From: Neoarius graeffei
Lineage: Eukaryota; Chordata; Actinopteri; Siluriformes; Ariidae
Direction: 5' to 3'
DNA: 64,000 nt
Assembly (NCBI RefSeq): GCF_027579695.1
Contig: NC_083571.1
Coordinates: forward strand, 44,647,890-44,711,889
In this document: piece by piece, positions 13,227 to 24,350 of the stretch
Layout: the number at the start of each line of letters is the position of its first letter
How positions within the stretch are numbered: position 1 is the stretch's first letter
Notes under the pieces: model-generated
What the model saw: the letters and a program-made list of their open reading frames with translations, nothing else
The model's database searches: none
Told to the model about the DNA's origin: nothing
Position numbers and translations under genes: made by a program

Positions 13227-13718
13227 TCTACACTAAACTGTAGTAACAGCTATTTTTCACATGACCACAAGGTGTCCTCCTAAGCAACACAATGGTATAA
13301 GTTTTTCAACAAATCCATGAGCACTTAAACCCATAATTGGCACACTGTTTCTTGACACACTCAAGGTTCCTCTCAGCAAGTTTCAACTCACTACCTAAAA
13401 CTCTGTGTCAATATAGCATAATCATTAAATTAAACTAAACACACACACACACACACACGTACATAAATGCATACTGCTTATAAAATCAGTTCCATGAGGA
13501 AAGACCAAAAAGTCTTGCAAAATAGTAAGTATTAACATATTCAATTAACCATAAAGTATTTCACATTTCAATAAACCTAGAAGATAGAATGCAAATTTAT
13601 TAATAAGTGCTTATTGGACAGCAAACCTATGTCTCAGTGGCTTTCCCTAAGAAGTCAGGGACTCAATTAGTCATAAAAGATACACATAATGAAATTAACA
13701 AATAACATATTCACTCAT
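12742..13718. other. No gene seen; CA microsatellites
   Basis: AT-rich DNA containing (AC)40 at 13144-13224 and a shorter AC run at 13440-13458. No coding or transposon signal otherwise. Confidence 0.6.
13144..13224. repeat. (AC)n microsatellite, about 40 units
   Basis: Uninterrupted AC dinucleotides. Confidence 0.99.
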
Positions 13719-14079
13719 GGCAGCACGGTGGTGTAGTGGTTAGTACTGTTGCCTCACAGCAAGAAGGTTCTGGGTTCGAGCCCAGCGGCCGGCGAGGGCC
13801 TTTCTGTGTGGAGTTTGCATGTTCTCCCTGTGTCCGCGTGGGTTTCCTCCACAGTCCAAAGACATGCAGGTTAGGTTAACTGGTGACTCTAAATTGACCG
13901 TAGGTGTGAATGTGAGTGCAAATGGTTGTCTGTGTCTATGTGTCAGCCCTGTGATGACCTGGCGACTTGTCCAGGGTGTACCCCGCCTTTCGCCCGTAGT
14001 CAGCTGGGATAGGCTCCAGCTTGCCTGCGACCCTGTAGAACAGGATAAGTGTCTACAGATAATGGATGGATGGATGGAT
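13719..14079 (+). repeat. tRNA-headed SINE, GGAT-tail variant
   Basis: Head GGCAGCACGGTGGTGTAGTGG, core shortened by loss of the GGGTGCTCCGGTTTCCCC block. The tail ends (GGAT)n instead of (GAGAT)n, marking a subfamily also seen at 62568 and 63266. Confidence 0.93.
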
Positions 14080-15391
14080 TGTATCACCAAAAAATGGCAC
14101 CAAACAGTAGAAATTGGCCAACTAGTAACCTATCAGTCAACACAGATCACAGAAATCTTTAACGAATTGCATTTCTCTGCCACTGAAAGGTGATTTTAAT
14201 GTCTCAGAAAGACTAAATGACTTTGCATACTGTTTGGCAGGAAGGAATAATATGATGGGATGATAGTCATATCATTTTGGTGCAAGGATGGCCAGTGAAT
14301 GATGTACGAGAATGGTGTTTTATATCTAAACCTTATTCATGTGCACACATTTTCTTCTACCTGGGTTACTTCCCATCACGCACAGACAGCAAGGCTACTG
14401 CTCAATTTTATCAATTGCTCATTGTGTATTTGCTTCAAGGCTCATTGTTGTCTTTGCATATCATTTTAATGCAATACCTAAAGCACCAGTAGAGCAGTAT
14501 GGACAGAAAGGTCAATTTTGGGCAAATCCTCAGTGGAAGCAGAAAAATAAAGCAGCAACAGTTAAAATAAGTGCCCTATTATCAAAAAAAAAAAACCCTT
14601 GCTTTTCCTCTTAACAGCTGTGTTGCATTATTTAAAGTTGCACATTAATGTTTCATTAAATAATACCTTGGTTAGTTTTTGTCTTTCTTCAACTTATTTG
14701 AGAGAACAAGAGAAAGTCTCAGTTGAGATAAATAGTATAAATAATGCATATACAGTACTTGCACACTCTTTTCAATATTGCACTGTTTATTTAATGGTAA
14801 GTGAATGTCTGCATTTCTTAACCACACCTACACAGTGTGGTTAAAGCATGCAGATATTTTAGCAGAATACAACCAGTGGTGAACAATACTTCGTTACTAA
14901 ACTCAGGTATTATTTTGGGATATTTATATTTATTAAGCCATGGCCAATTCCCACCCACCAGACAGCTGTCCTCTATCACATCTGTCACATGCAGGGTATC
15001 AACCAAGGAGGGCGACAGCTTCTTCCAAGGCACATGAAGCCAACCAACCACATCTTTTTGAACTGCTGCTCGTGCAACGTCATAGGATGGTGTAACATGC
15101 TTGGAGGAAAGTGCTATCCGCCCACCTCCGTACGCATGAGCGCACAGACACCCATGATTGGCTAGAGTCACTTGTGATTGACAGGTCTCACCCCTCCCTT
15201 CCTCAGAGTGCCATGGCCAATTTTGCTATATTGGGCTCCCAGCCATGGTTAGCCGTGGCAGCTCTGGGATTTGAACTTGTAATTTTGTTTTTTTCTGTTG
15301 GGAGTCCCTTAGTATAGTTAATATAAAAAAATCAACTTCTTCCAGTTTAAGATAAGTAATAAAAGTTACTTTTCTGCATGAAAACCTGGCA
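14080..15391. other. No gene seen; unclassified repeat-like DNA at 14830-15290
   Basis: No coding signal. The part at about 14950-15285 (ATGGCCAATTCCCAC … ATGGCCAATTTTGC … GGGATTTGAACTT) has the look of a dispersed element: it ends in a B-box-like GGGATTTGAACTT and repeats the ATGGCCAATT phrase. I cannot assign a family. Confidence 0.4.
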
Positions 15392-15696
15392 TTAAAGGTA
15401 GACTGCCGGTCTGATTTTTCAAGTGTAGGTCATAAAAAGAATTTTCCCTGAGACCCAATTATTTTTCTTTAGTGGACCAAAAGCTACTGAATTCAAATCA
15501 CAGACTTCCAATTTTATTCTTTTTTTTAAATAGAACAATTAATGAATTTAAGGCCGTGTGGCCCTAAATTCTCTGCTATTTTTTCTTGCTTCACCATGAC
15601 CCAATTCAAGATACTATGTCATGCATGACATGGTCGGCTTTCCCTGTTCACGCAAGGCTTTGTGGGATACAAATTTGAAACAGGAGAGAAAAATGG

Positions 15697-16072
15697 GGGG
15701 CGGCACGGTGGTGTAGTGGTTAGCGCTGTCGCCTCACAGCAAGAAGGTCCTGGGTTCGAGCCCTGGGGCCGGCGAGGGCCTTTCTGTGTGGATTTTGCAT
15801 GTTCTCCCCATGTCCGCGTGGGTTTCCTCCGGGTGCTCCAGTTTCCCCCCACAGTCCAAAGACATGCAGGTTAGGTTAACTGGTGACTCTAAATTGACCG
15901 TAGGTGTGAATGTGAGTGTGAATGGTTGTCTGTCTCTGTGTGTCAGCCCTGTGATGACCTGGCGACTTGTCCAGGGTGTACCCCGCCTTTCGCCCATAGT
16001 CAGCGGGGATAGGCTCCAGCTTGCCTGCGACCCTGTAGAAGGATAAAGCGGCTAGAGATAATGAGATGAGAT
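15697..16072 (+). repeat. tRNA-headed SINE (type 1 tail), full length
   Basis: Flanked by the 13-bp duplication GAGAGAAAAATGG at 15684-15696 and 16073-16085. It splits the leader of the small ORF of the host element. Confidence 0.96.
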
Positions 16073-16081
16073 GAGAGAAAA

Positions 16082-16240
16082 ATGGCAGATGTGAGTGTGC
16101 GAATGAAACGTGAAAGACTGACTACAGTAACGGAAAGCAAGAAGAAAAGTCGTTATGTTGAGAAGGAAAGCAAACGCAGGACCAAACTAATAAATATCGG
16201 CGGTCAGCGAGCACCTCAGTGTGATCAGCTGTTCATTTAG
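16082..16240 (+). CDS. Small basic ORF carried by the TTAA element (52 codons)
   Basis: Opens MADVSVRMKRERLTTV and continues with a Lys/Arg-rich stretch and LINIGGQRAPQCDQLF before TAG. The same frame is recognisable in the inverse copy (minus strand, about 29225 to 28676) with LINIGGQRAPRCDQLF, although a SINE splits it there. Conservation of the frame between two diverged copies suggests it is a real exon captured by or native to the element. I do not recognise the family and no catalytic motif is visible. The SINE at 15697-16072 ends 9 bp upstream of the ATG and may have cut it from its promoter. Confidence 0.4.
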   Translation: MADVSVRMKRERLTTVTESKKKSRYVEKESKRRTKLINIGGQRAPQCDQLFI

Positions 16241-16572
16241 CGACAGAATGATGTAACCGTCAGTGCACAGTCAAGGTAAACCTGTAGAAGGCAGTAATGC
16301 AACACTGTGGATGCCAGCTGACGTAAAACCCAAAAGAAGAAGAAGACGATGACAACTAAGGTAAGCATGCACATGTGCACACGGACTTCCTCTGTCTGCT
16401 TGACTGAGAGCGATTTCATGCACATTATTTGCTTGGGAATCCCCTCAAATTAAATAACTTCCCAGCCACAGAAGAGGCTGGTTTTTTTTTTTTAGATATT
16501 ACAAAAATTAACATATATCACAGTAAACAAATTTCAGAAGGAACTAAATTTCACCGATTTTATGAAATGGAA

Positions 16573-16798
16573 CAGTCCAAAGACATGCAGGTTAGGTTAA
16601 CTGGTGACTCTAAATTGACCGTAGGTGTGAATGTGAGTGTGAATGGTTGTGTGTGTCTATGTGTCAGCCCTGTGATGACCTGGCGACTTGTCCAGGGTGT
16701 ACTCCGCCTTTCGCCCGTAGTCAGCTGGGATAGGCTCCAGCTTGCCTGCGACCCTGTAGAACAGGATAAAGCGGCTAGAGATAATGGGATGAGATGAG
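16573..16798 (+). repeat. tRNA-headed SINE, 5'-truncated
   Basis: Begins in the core at CAGTCCAAAGACATGCAGG, so the tRNA head is missing, and runs to the (GAGAT) tail. Located just inside the right end of the TTAA element. Confidence 0.93.
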
Positions 16799-16870
16799 AA
16801 GGCTGTCTACTTTTAATTTCATCAGTTTAAAAAAAAGTCCTTGCTTATTTTTACACTTTAGTATATTTAA

Positions 16871-17076
16871 CCTCCTAGGGCCTAGCGGTCACATATGTGG
16901 ACAGCACTTTTTAGAAATTCAGAACAAGAATCCACATATGTGGACATACTTTTTCTCAAAAAGTACATCTTATCAAAGATGATGCTTAGTTTTTATTCTA
17001 ATCAGGTTCTAATAAGCCCAAATAGCAAAAAGAAATAAAAAATGCATGTTAAAAAAACAGCTTGGGTCTTAGGAGG
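16871..17076. mobile_element. 206-bp TTAA-flanked MITE
   Basis: TTAA at 16867-16870 and 17077-17080 flank inverted ends CCTCCTAGGGCCTAGC … CTTGGGTCTTAGGAGG. Inside, CACATATGTGGACA occurs twice. No coding capacity. Confidence 0.8.
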
Positions 17077-17451
17077 TTAATTGTAGCAACATTTTTACTT
17101 TACTTGAGTTCACTTTTGGCTAGTATGATTTCTCATTTTGTCCATCCCTGGACTCAACCCAGATCCAAGAGGAAGGAAAAGGCCAGGTGTAAATGGGATC
17201 TGAGTGGCCAAACTCAATTAGGAATTGTCCTGAAGGGGACAGTGTTTCAGAGACTATATTCAGTCACATTGCCACAGCACAACTGTTATATCAACTGTGT
17301 GTATAAATGCTTTTGTAAAGGTGAACTTTATGCTTTCTTTGTGGTAAGGTGTACTGTAGAAATCAGATACAGAAATCCCAGTTTGCATGCTTGAATGTTG
17401 CATTATTACATTACGTTCATTTAGCAGACACTCTTATCCACAGCGGACATA

Positions 17452-19012
17452 CAGTTGTGGTCAGAGGTTTACATGCAGTAACATGAATGTCATCTTGGAT
17501 ATGAATGTCATGGCAATATTTGGGCTTTCAGTCATTTCTCTGAACTGTTCTTTTTCTGTGGCAGAATGTACAGCATACATCTTTGATTTAAACAAAACAA
17601 CTTAGTTTTAAATTTCTTTTGGCTTTCTGAAATCAACACAGGGTCAAAATTATACATACAGGGTCAAAAATATACATACAGCACACCTAATATTTGGGTA
17701 AAATGTCTCTTCACAAGATTCACCTTGACCAAACATTTTTGTTTACCATGAACAAGCTTCTGGCAGAATTCTGGTTGGATATTTCATGACCCTTCATGGT
17801 AGAATTGGTAGAGTTCAAGTAAAAAAATTTTTCTTGGCATGGACTCGACTTATAAGCACGGCCCGTATATTTTCAATAGGGTTGAAGTCAGGACTTGTTT
17901 TAAGCTTAATGTTAGCCTGCTTTATCCTCCACAACCAGCTCTGATGCGTGTTTGGGTTCATTGTCCTGTTGTGACTCCCAAGTCCCAAGTCGTGTTCAAG
18001 TTTCTGATGGTTTATGCTGAAGAATTCTGAGGTAGTCCTCCTTCATTATTCCATCCACTTTGTGCAATGAACCAGTTCCACTGGCAGCAAAACAGCCCCA
18101 GAACATCATGATCCTACCACCACCAGCTGGTACAGTGTCCCTCTGTACATGGTAGCCAAACAACTCAATCTTTGTCTCATCTGACCATACAGCTATCCTC
18201 CAGAAGGCTTTTTCTTTGTCCATGTAGTCAGCTTCAAACTTCAGTTAAGCTTGAAGATGTCAATTTTGGAGCAGGGGGTTATTTATTGGCTAGCAGCCTC
18301 TTTCCATGGTGATCTGAACTGTAGACAGTGATCCATCAGCTTCCAGTTCATGGCAGGGCTGTGCCATGGTGGTTCCCAGGTTGTTCCTGACCATCCAAAC
18401 CAATTTCCTTTCAGCTGAGAGTGACAGTTTGGGTTTTCTTGAAGCAAAGTGGCTTGGCAAAGTGACTACACCTCCCTGTAACTTATATACAATTGTTTGA
18501 ACTGATCTTGTAATTTGCAGTTGTTTAGAAATGGTTCTCGGAGACATTCCGGAGTTGTGTACATCTGCGATCCTCTTTCTCAGATCTGCACTGGGCTCCT
18601 TGGACTTTCCCATTTTACTGTGTGTTGGTCAATCCAATGAGTGCTGTAAACAAACCCTTTTTATGAAGACACAGAGAAGCTACCAGCTGTAGTCAATCAT
18701 GATCACTAACAGGAAGTTAAGAGGCCTCAGGCTTAAGATAAGAGACATTTTGGAAGTTTCAGTACCTCTGAATTAATAATCTAAGTGAGCATATATAAAT
18801 TTTTGACCCTATATGTATAATTTTGACCCTGTGTTGATTTCAGAAAACCCAAAGAAAATTCAAACTTATGCACCGAATTCGATTTTTTTTTTAAATTAAA
18901 GATGTATGCTGTACATTCTGCCACAGAAAAAGAACAGTTCAAAGAAATTACTGAAAGCCCAAATATTGCCGTGACATTCACATCACTGTATGTAAACTTC
19001 TGACCTGAACTG
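17452..19012 (-). mobile_element. Tc1-like element (family A), complete with both TIRs
   Basis: TA at 17450-17451 and 19013-19014 flank long inverted repeats of about 180 bp (CAGTTGTGGTCAGAGG … and its counterpart ending TGACCTGAACTG). Length 1561 bp, normal for a fish Tc1. The transposase on the minus strand is broken. Confidence 0.92.
17690..18613 (-). pseudogene. Tc1-like transposase (family A), decayed
   Basis: Start MGKSKEPSADLRKRIADVHN at 18613, followed by a helix-turn-helix region and the LSLSAERKLVWMVRNN region. The catalytic part, on another frame, has WSDETKIELFGYH (first D) and RIMMFWGCFAASGTG. It then decays near KPSET, and the second D and E block is lost or unrecognisable. It would have mobilised family A ends at TA sites. 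Confidence 0.85.
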
Positions 19013-19137
19013 TACAACACACCCAGAGCAGCCTGGGGAGCAGTTGGGGCACTTCAGCCATTCCTGCTGGTCCAGGGAATTAAACCAGTGACCCTTTGAG
19101 CCCAAAGCTGCTTCTCTAGCCATTAAACCATGGCTTG

Positions 19138-19706
19138 CTTAATGCAGGGTTTGTGCATTACACCATTTCCCTTCAGTGCACATTTCTTCTTTCCTGGCTT
19201 TAACTCTATGGACAACAAGTGTAAGTGCAATTACAGAAAACCCATGCCATCCAGGGGGTTTAGAAGAATTCAGTTCAAATAGGATCATTCTTCCAAATTC
19301 AGTTCGGTTTGAAAGAACAGATTGAGCCCATGTTTAGGACTCAACATGTAAGCTCTATAAAAGTTGCATTGTTAAAATGATCACATATATTCTCTCCTCT
19401 TATAGCTCCTTCACTGTATATAGTCAAATGCAAATATTTGCATACTGCTTGAATTATGATGCAGAGAAGTAAGGAATAAAACACGACAGAGTGTGTGGTT
19501 AAATAGCAATGAGAGAATTAGTGTTTTAGGTTTCCTGAGTAAAAGAAAGCTGCTAAATACTCGATGTGAAGATATTTAGAGTTTGGAATTATTTCTGAGT
19601 TTCTTAATGCCTTTCAGCAGCTCCCATCTGATATATGTTTTGTAGACTACTTTTTAAAAAATAGTGCAAACAAGTGTTTACACTCAGATATATGCATCAT
19701 TTAAAA
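19138..19706. other. No gene seen
   Basis: Unremarkable AT-rich DNA up to the hAT target site. Confidence 0.5.
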
Positions 19707-19825
19707 CAGGGGTTCTCAACCTTTTTCAAGCTGGGCCCCTCCCAAAGCTGGTTTGTTGCAGATGGGGCCCCCCCTCCTCCAGGCGCCACCCCCTTTACCG
19801 GCCCCACCCCCACTACACCACGTTG

Positions 19826-19826
19826 C

Positions 19827-19896
<70 letters not shown>

Positions 19897-20133
19897 TATT
19901 ATTTTTAGGCCCACACTATTATTATTATTATTATTATTATTAGTAGTAGTAGTAGTAGTAGCGGTAGGTAGGCCTATCATCATTACTAGGCTATTGTTAT
20001 AACTGGAAGTAGCATCAGACTTCTAATGTGAGCTTGCAGGCATTATTATTATTACTATTATTATTATGAGTAGTAGTAGGCCTATTATCATTACTAGGCT
20101 ATAGCTATATAATTATGAGGTTACATGTTTTGC

Positions 20134-20175
<42 letters not shown>
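19826..20175. repeat. (GATA)n and (ATT)n/(AGT)n microsatellites inside the hAT
   Basis: About 17 GATA units (19826-19896), ATT/AGT runs (19917-19960) and further ATT runs (20043-20066, 20139-20174). The phrase GGCCTATTATCATTACTAGGCTAT recurs around 19973, 20083 and 20180, so this part also has a larger repeated unit of about 100 bp. Confidence 0.9.
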
Positions 20176-22056
20176 CAGTAGGCCTATTATCATTACTAGG
20201 CTATTGCTATAACTGGGAATTGGCACTAGACCTCTGATATGAATTTATGCTTTATTATTGTTATTATTACTAGGCCTAATAATAGGCATATCATCTGCAT
20301 GTTTTACAGAAGCTTGCAGGTAGGCAATGTTAATGTGAGACCTGAGCCTGCTTTGCCTTGCAAAGATCCTCAATTCTTGGTGCAATGTCTGATAAACATA
20401 GCCTCAAATCATCCTCGATTTGTGCACAATTGCGGTATTTCGTTTTGAGTGCAGTCATTTTTGAGAATCCTGCCTCACACAGATATGTGGATGCGAAAGG
20501 GAGGAGAATCTTCAAGGCGACGTCACAGAGTTGAGGGTATTCCTGTATCAGTGCTGCCCAGAATGATGAAAGAGGGCAGGAGGTAAAAAGTTCCTTCAGC
20601 CTACTGTCACTCTTCAGCTCAATAAGCTGTTCCTCCATATCATTTGACAGCTTGTTTGCTGTGCTCACAAATGGATCTCGAACCCATGCAAAAGAGCGAT
20701 AATCTCTTTAAAGTACGTCGCAAATTCTTTTCTCATTGCAGACAGGTGCTCAGGCGCTGATTGAAATAGAGAGGAGAAATCGTGTGACGTGCCTGCATCA
20801 GTGATAATGTCTGCAAGGCTGGGGAACATGTCGCAGTTCCCTCGACTGATGCGGCCATGCCAGAGGTCAATTTTTTGTGTGAAGGCGTCCACTCTGTCTG
20901 CGAGGAGCAAAATATGAGTTTCGTGGCCTTGCAGAGACAGGTTGAGGCCATTCAAATGGTCAAATATATTGACCAAATAGGACAGAGACGCAAGCCACAT
21001 AGTGTCATCCAGATGCTTCGCCAGATCTGATTTGATTTCTGTCAAAAAACACTTCACCTCCTCATACAACCGCTGCAACACCCACCCCCTGGACAGCCAG
21101 CGAACTTCAGTGTGCAGAAGCAGCTGTTCGTGCCCTGACCCCATCTCCTGGCAGAGGACCCCAAACAAGCGAGAGTTTAGAGGCCGTGATTTGATTAGAT
21201 TTGTCATTTTCACAGATTGGTTCAGCACAGAGTCAAAGAGAACCGGCATTTTTTTAGCAGCTAATGCTTCATGATGGACCATACAATGTGTCCATTTCAC
21301 AAGTGGAGCTACTTGCTGAACACAAGCAACTAGGCCATGCTCGCGGCCCATCATTGCCCGTGCACCATCCGTGCATAGGCCAACGCATCGGTCCCAAGCC
21401 AAACCATTTTCACGGATAAAAATATCAAGGACATTGAAGATGTCTCCTGTAGTGTGCGACTGAAGAGGCCGGCAAAACAGGACATCCTCCTCAATTGCCT
21501 TGTCACGCAGATACCTGACATAGGCGAGGAGCTGTGCCTGCCCAGCAATATCAGTGGATTTGTCCAGCTGCAGCGTGTAGTAAGGACTCTGTTTTATGAA
21601 CTCAATGAGTTGCTCTCTGATGTCATTAGACATGTCTGAAATCCTCCTAGCGACTGTGTCATTGGACAGTGGTACTGCACCAAGTTTGGCTGCTGCACTA
21701 TCTCCTATCATTATTCTGCACGTCTTGTGCGGCCGGCGAAACGAGAGTCTCGGCAATTGTATGCGGTTTACCCAGTTTAGCTATTCTTTTGGCCACTACA
21801 TATGATGCCTCCAAACACTGTTTAGACACAGTGCATACATGTCAACCTTTGGTCAATCAAACCTGTATAACCAACCTCCAAAATCTGTATTTCCCTTATA
21901 AAATCCGTATAAGATGCAAATTAAAATAATTTACCTAAAATTTGAATGATAATTAACAATGATATATCCAAGTTACTTTTTATTCAATATTAATAACAAT
22001 AAACCTTCAGAATGAATACAAAGCTCCAATGTTCGACAAAAATACAAAGTGCCACT

Positions 22057-22278
22057 CTAATGTTCTGAATTGTACTCCATGACAGCTTTTTTAGCAGTCT
22101 GCACCAATACCTCACTAGGCTGCATGTCACAGCAAGTGTCTGTGTTGATCTTGCCGGAGTGCCCATTCGGAATCTTTTCAGTCGCTATTGAAAGTTGCTC
22201 AGGTGGAAATACGCTTTTCAAACAAAATGTTACTTCCTGGTTAGCGGGATTCTCGCAATGCGGTATGCGCATGATCAA
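22057..22278 (-). CDS. Unrecognised 73-codon ORF within the CATACATG element
   Basis: Opens MIMRIPHCENPANQEVTF and ends KAVMEYNSEH. It contains two neighbouring cysteines (TDTCCDMQ) but no domain I can name. It may be the end of a longer coding sequence of the parent element (reading frame open upstream beyond the ATG). Listed because it fills the centre of a TIR element; function unknown. Confidence 0.3.
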   Translation of the reverse strand: MIMRIPHCENPANQEVTFCLKSVFPPEQLSIATEKIPNGHSGKINTDTCCDMQPSEVLVQTAKKAVMEYNSEH

Positions 22279-22434
22279 AAGTGGAACGAAGTCTCGCTAC
22301 CACAAGATAACGCGCGATTTCATAAGACTCTACTGGCTGTCTGTGCTTTCTGTGGTGTACAGTACGTTTTTAAATGTTATGCGCTCTTTTATCATCGTGG
22401 GAATTGATTATAGCTCTAAATAAATATTGAAGTT

Positions 22435-22750
22435 TGTGGCAGCAGGGGAGTGGTCAAGCGCCGGTCTGTGACAGGAGGGCGGAGTCAGGGAAGGTGAGTG
22501 GCAGAATCACTACACCTGAGAGCAATTAACCTGTGTTTGTGTCTTCCCAGTGACCGCGTCCTACTTAAGGAGGGAGAGCGAGAGCAGAGGAGCTCTGGCT
22601 GAACCAGGCGCTGAGTGTGTGTGTGTATATGTATCTGAAAAGTGCATACATAATTGTTAGACTGAAAAGTGTGGCAAATAAACGTGCTGTCAAACCTGAT
22701 CTCTGTCCTGCCGTCCTCTGTGCTCCACCCACGAACGCTGAACCGTTACA
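22435..22750 (+). repeat. Solo LTR of the Gmr1-like family
   Basis: Starts TGTGGCAG and ends GTTACA, and aligns in opposite orientation to the LTRs at 1304-1614 and 48230-48557 (shared GGAGGGCGGAGTCAGGG and the TACACCTGA…ATTAACCTGTG block). A 5-bp duplication AAGTT flanks it (22430-22434, 22751-22755). No internal sequence follows, so it is a recombination remnant. Confidence 0.9.
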
Positions 22751-22805
22751 AAGTTTTTTTAACGAATCCGTATAACTTTATTTGTACGCCCGTATACTAC
22801 GTTTA

Positions 22806-23081
<276 letters not shown>

Positions 23082-23257
23082 TCATCGTACCTTCGAAGCT
23101 TTTTTGCAGCTGGTGGTGCGTCGGTTGCCTTGTTGGTCCTCACTAGAAATCTCTCCATTTTTGTTCATTATAATTTGGATGTGTGGCTATGTTAAGAGAC
23201 AAGTATCGGGGACTAATCAGACGGGACTTATGCACGTTCTTTAATGCAAGTGTTTAA

Positions 23258-24121
23258 AGGGGTACCAAATATAATATATACAGTTGCTGATGTGACAAAG
23301 TAACGTATTCTTAAGTATTCTATCAAATTTATATACTAGAAAACAACGAAATATCTTGGCAATTGTAAATATAATACTTTATACGCTAAACCGCACAAGA
23401 GTCGCCATTTTTAAAAGACCGTGACGTCAGCGCTACCCACTGCACTAGCGGAACTCTCCGAAATAGAGGAGATAAGTGTGTAATCATGGCGTCGGACACA
23501 TCAAGTGAAAGCGACAGCTCTGTCGAATCATACGAAGAGATCCCGCAAGACACACTGCAAGCAGGCTATGGCTTAGAAGGGTACCAGTTTGAACCTAGGA
23601 GAGGTACTCTCGACTCCGGTGATGAAATAAGAGAAGAAAGCTCGGATGATGGCGAGGATGAGACTGATGCTGACCATGGGCATGGCGAGCGTGGGGCAGA
23701 GCGTCTGCGTGCAGGTGACATGGCGTGGTGCTCATGCGAAAAATGTAATGTGGAGTTGCTCACGAGTCCAGCAGAATTTATTTGCTGCAATGAGATAGGC
23801 GCCACCCATGGACTTGTGAAATCGTCGCAAGAGGCAGAAACAGGTATTTCACACGTGCTATTCCCAACCTCAATGAGCCAACACAACTGGGCACATACAT
23901 ACGTCATGAGTGTTACGCAGAGAAAATGAACGTGCATTCTGATTGGATAAAATTAATATCATGGCGGGCTGTTCAAACTGCGGAAATAGTTTGCTCGAGC
24001 TACTTTCAAAACACTATAACTTTCCAACCTTAGAACAAAAAACTTTTGTAAGTCTTGAATAAGGTTTGTTAATGTGTGTTTTATTGTTATATTTACTCTA
24101 TATATTGCCCTCTGTTCCCCT
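23258..24121 (+). mobile_element. TTAA-flanked 864-bp element carrying an ORF
   Basis: TTAA at 23254-23257 and 24122-24125. Inverted ends AGGGGTACC and, on the other strand, AGGGGAACAG. TTAA plus AGGG-type ends fit Kolobok or piggyBac elements. No transposase visible. Sits inside the hAT element upstream of its transposase start. Confidence 0.7.
23486..23929 (+). CDS. ORF with P2X7-C-terminal-like cysteine motif (147 aa)
   Basis: The N-terminal 75 residues are Ser/Glu/Asp-rich (starts MASDTSSESDSSVESYEEIP). Residues 81-87 read WCSCEKC and 100-101 are CC (CCNEI). This WCxCxxC…CCxE spacing resembles the zinc-coordinating cytoplasmic C-terminal domain of P2X7 receptors, which also occurs outside receptors in fish proteins. 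No membrane segment or ATP-binding ectodomain is present, so this is not a P2X receptor. It begins a domain that seems cut after the first cysteines, as in a first exon, and the last 35 residues may be read-through of an intron. Similarity was judged by eye. Confidence 0.55.
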   Translation: MASDTSSESDSSVESYEEIPQDTLQAGYGLEGYQFEPRRGTLDSGDEIREESSDDGEDETDADHGHGERGAERLRAGDMAWCSCEKCNVELLTSPAEFICCNEIGATHGLVKSSQEAETGISHVLFPTSMSQHNWAHTYVMSVTQRK

Positions 24122-24305
24122 TTAACAATTTTGCAGGCAATACCAATTTTATTTGAAGACTTAAGTAGTCCTGAGTGAGTGAGTGTGTGATTGTCTTAGT
24201 CGCGTGTGTCGTATGTGTTGCAACACGCTGAAAAAGGCAGAGGCTTACCCTATTAGCTAAGTGCACGCTTAGCAGTTAAAAAATAGCTAGGGCTGAGATT
24301 GGGAT

Positions 24306-24350
24306 AGTCTTTAAAAAGACTTTTTGTGGTATTAGTCTTTAAAAAGACTG
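24306..24350. repeat. Duplicated palindrome AGTCTTTAAAAAGACT
   Basis: Two copies of a 7-bp-arm palindrome 29 bp apart inside the hAT element. Confidence 0.7.

Larger units (their letters stand above)
15396..16812 (+). mobile_element. TTAA-flanked DNA element, copy 1, with two SINE insertions
   Basis: TTAA at 15392-15395 and 16813-16816 flank inverted ends AGGTAGACTGCC … GTCTACTT. The same sequence in inverse orientation forms 28372-30219. TTAA target sites are typical of piggyBac and Kolobok elements. No transposase is present, so this is a non-autonomous element. A SINE at 15697-16072 and a truncated SINE at 16573-16798 sit inside. Confidence 0.75.
17397..19137 (-). repeat. L2-tailed tRNA-derived SINE, split by a Tc1 element
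   Basis: The left piece (17397-17450) holds an L2-type tail (CATTTAGCAGACACTC). The right piece (19013-19137) read in reverse has a tRNA-like head, with GTTTAATGGCTAGAG (A-box-like) and GGTTTAATTCC (B-box-like). Removing the Tc1 element at 17452-19012 joins them into one SINE of roughly 180 bp. This is a different family from the type 1 SINE. Confidence 0.6.

Noticed and set aside
20665-21756. Domesticated ZBED5-like host gene
   Set aside because: The 363-codon stretch looks healthy, but the gene is split by a 1-kb insertion, has frameshifts on both sides and sits between hAT ends with an 8-bp duplication.
23486-23929. P2X receptor gene
   Set aside because: No transmembrane helices or ATP-binding ectodomain; only a tail-domain-like cysteine pattern inside a TTAA element.
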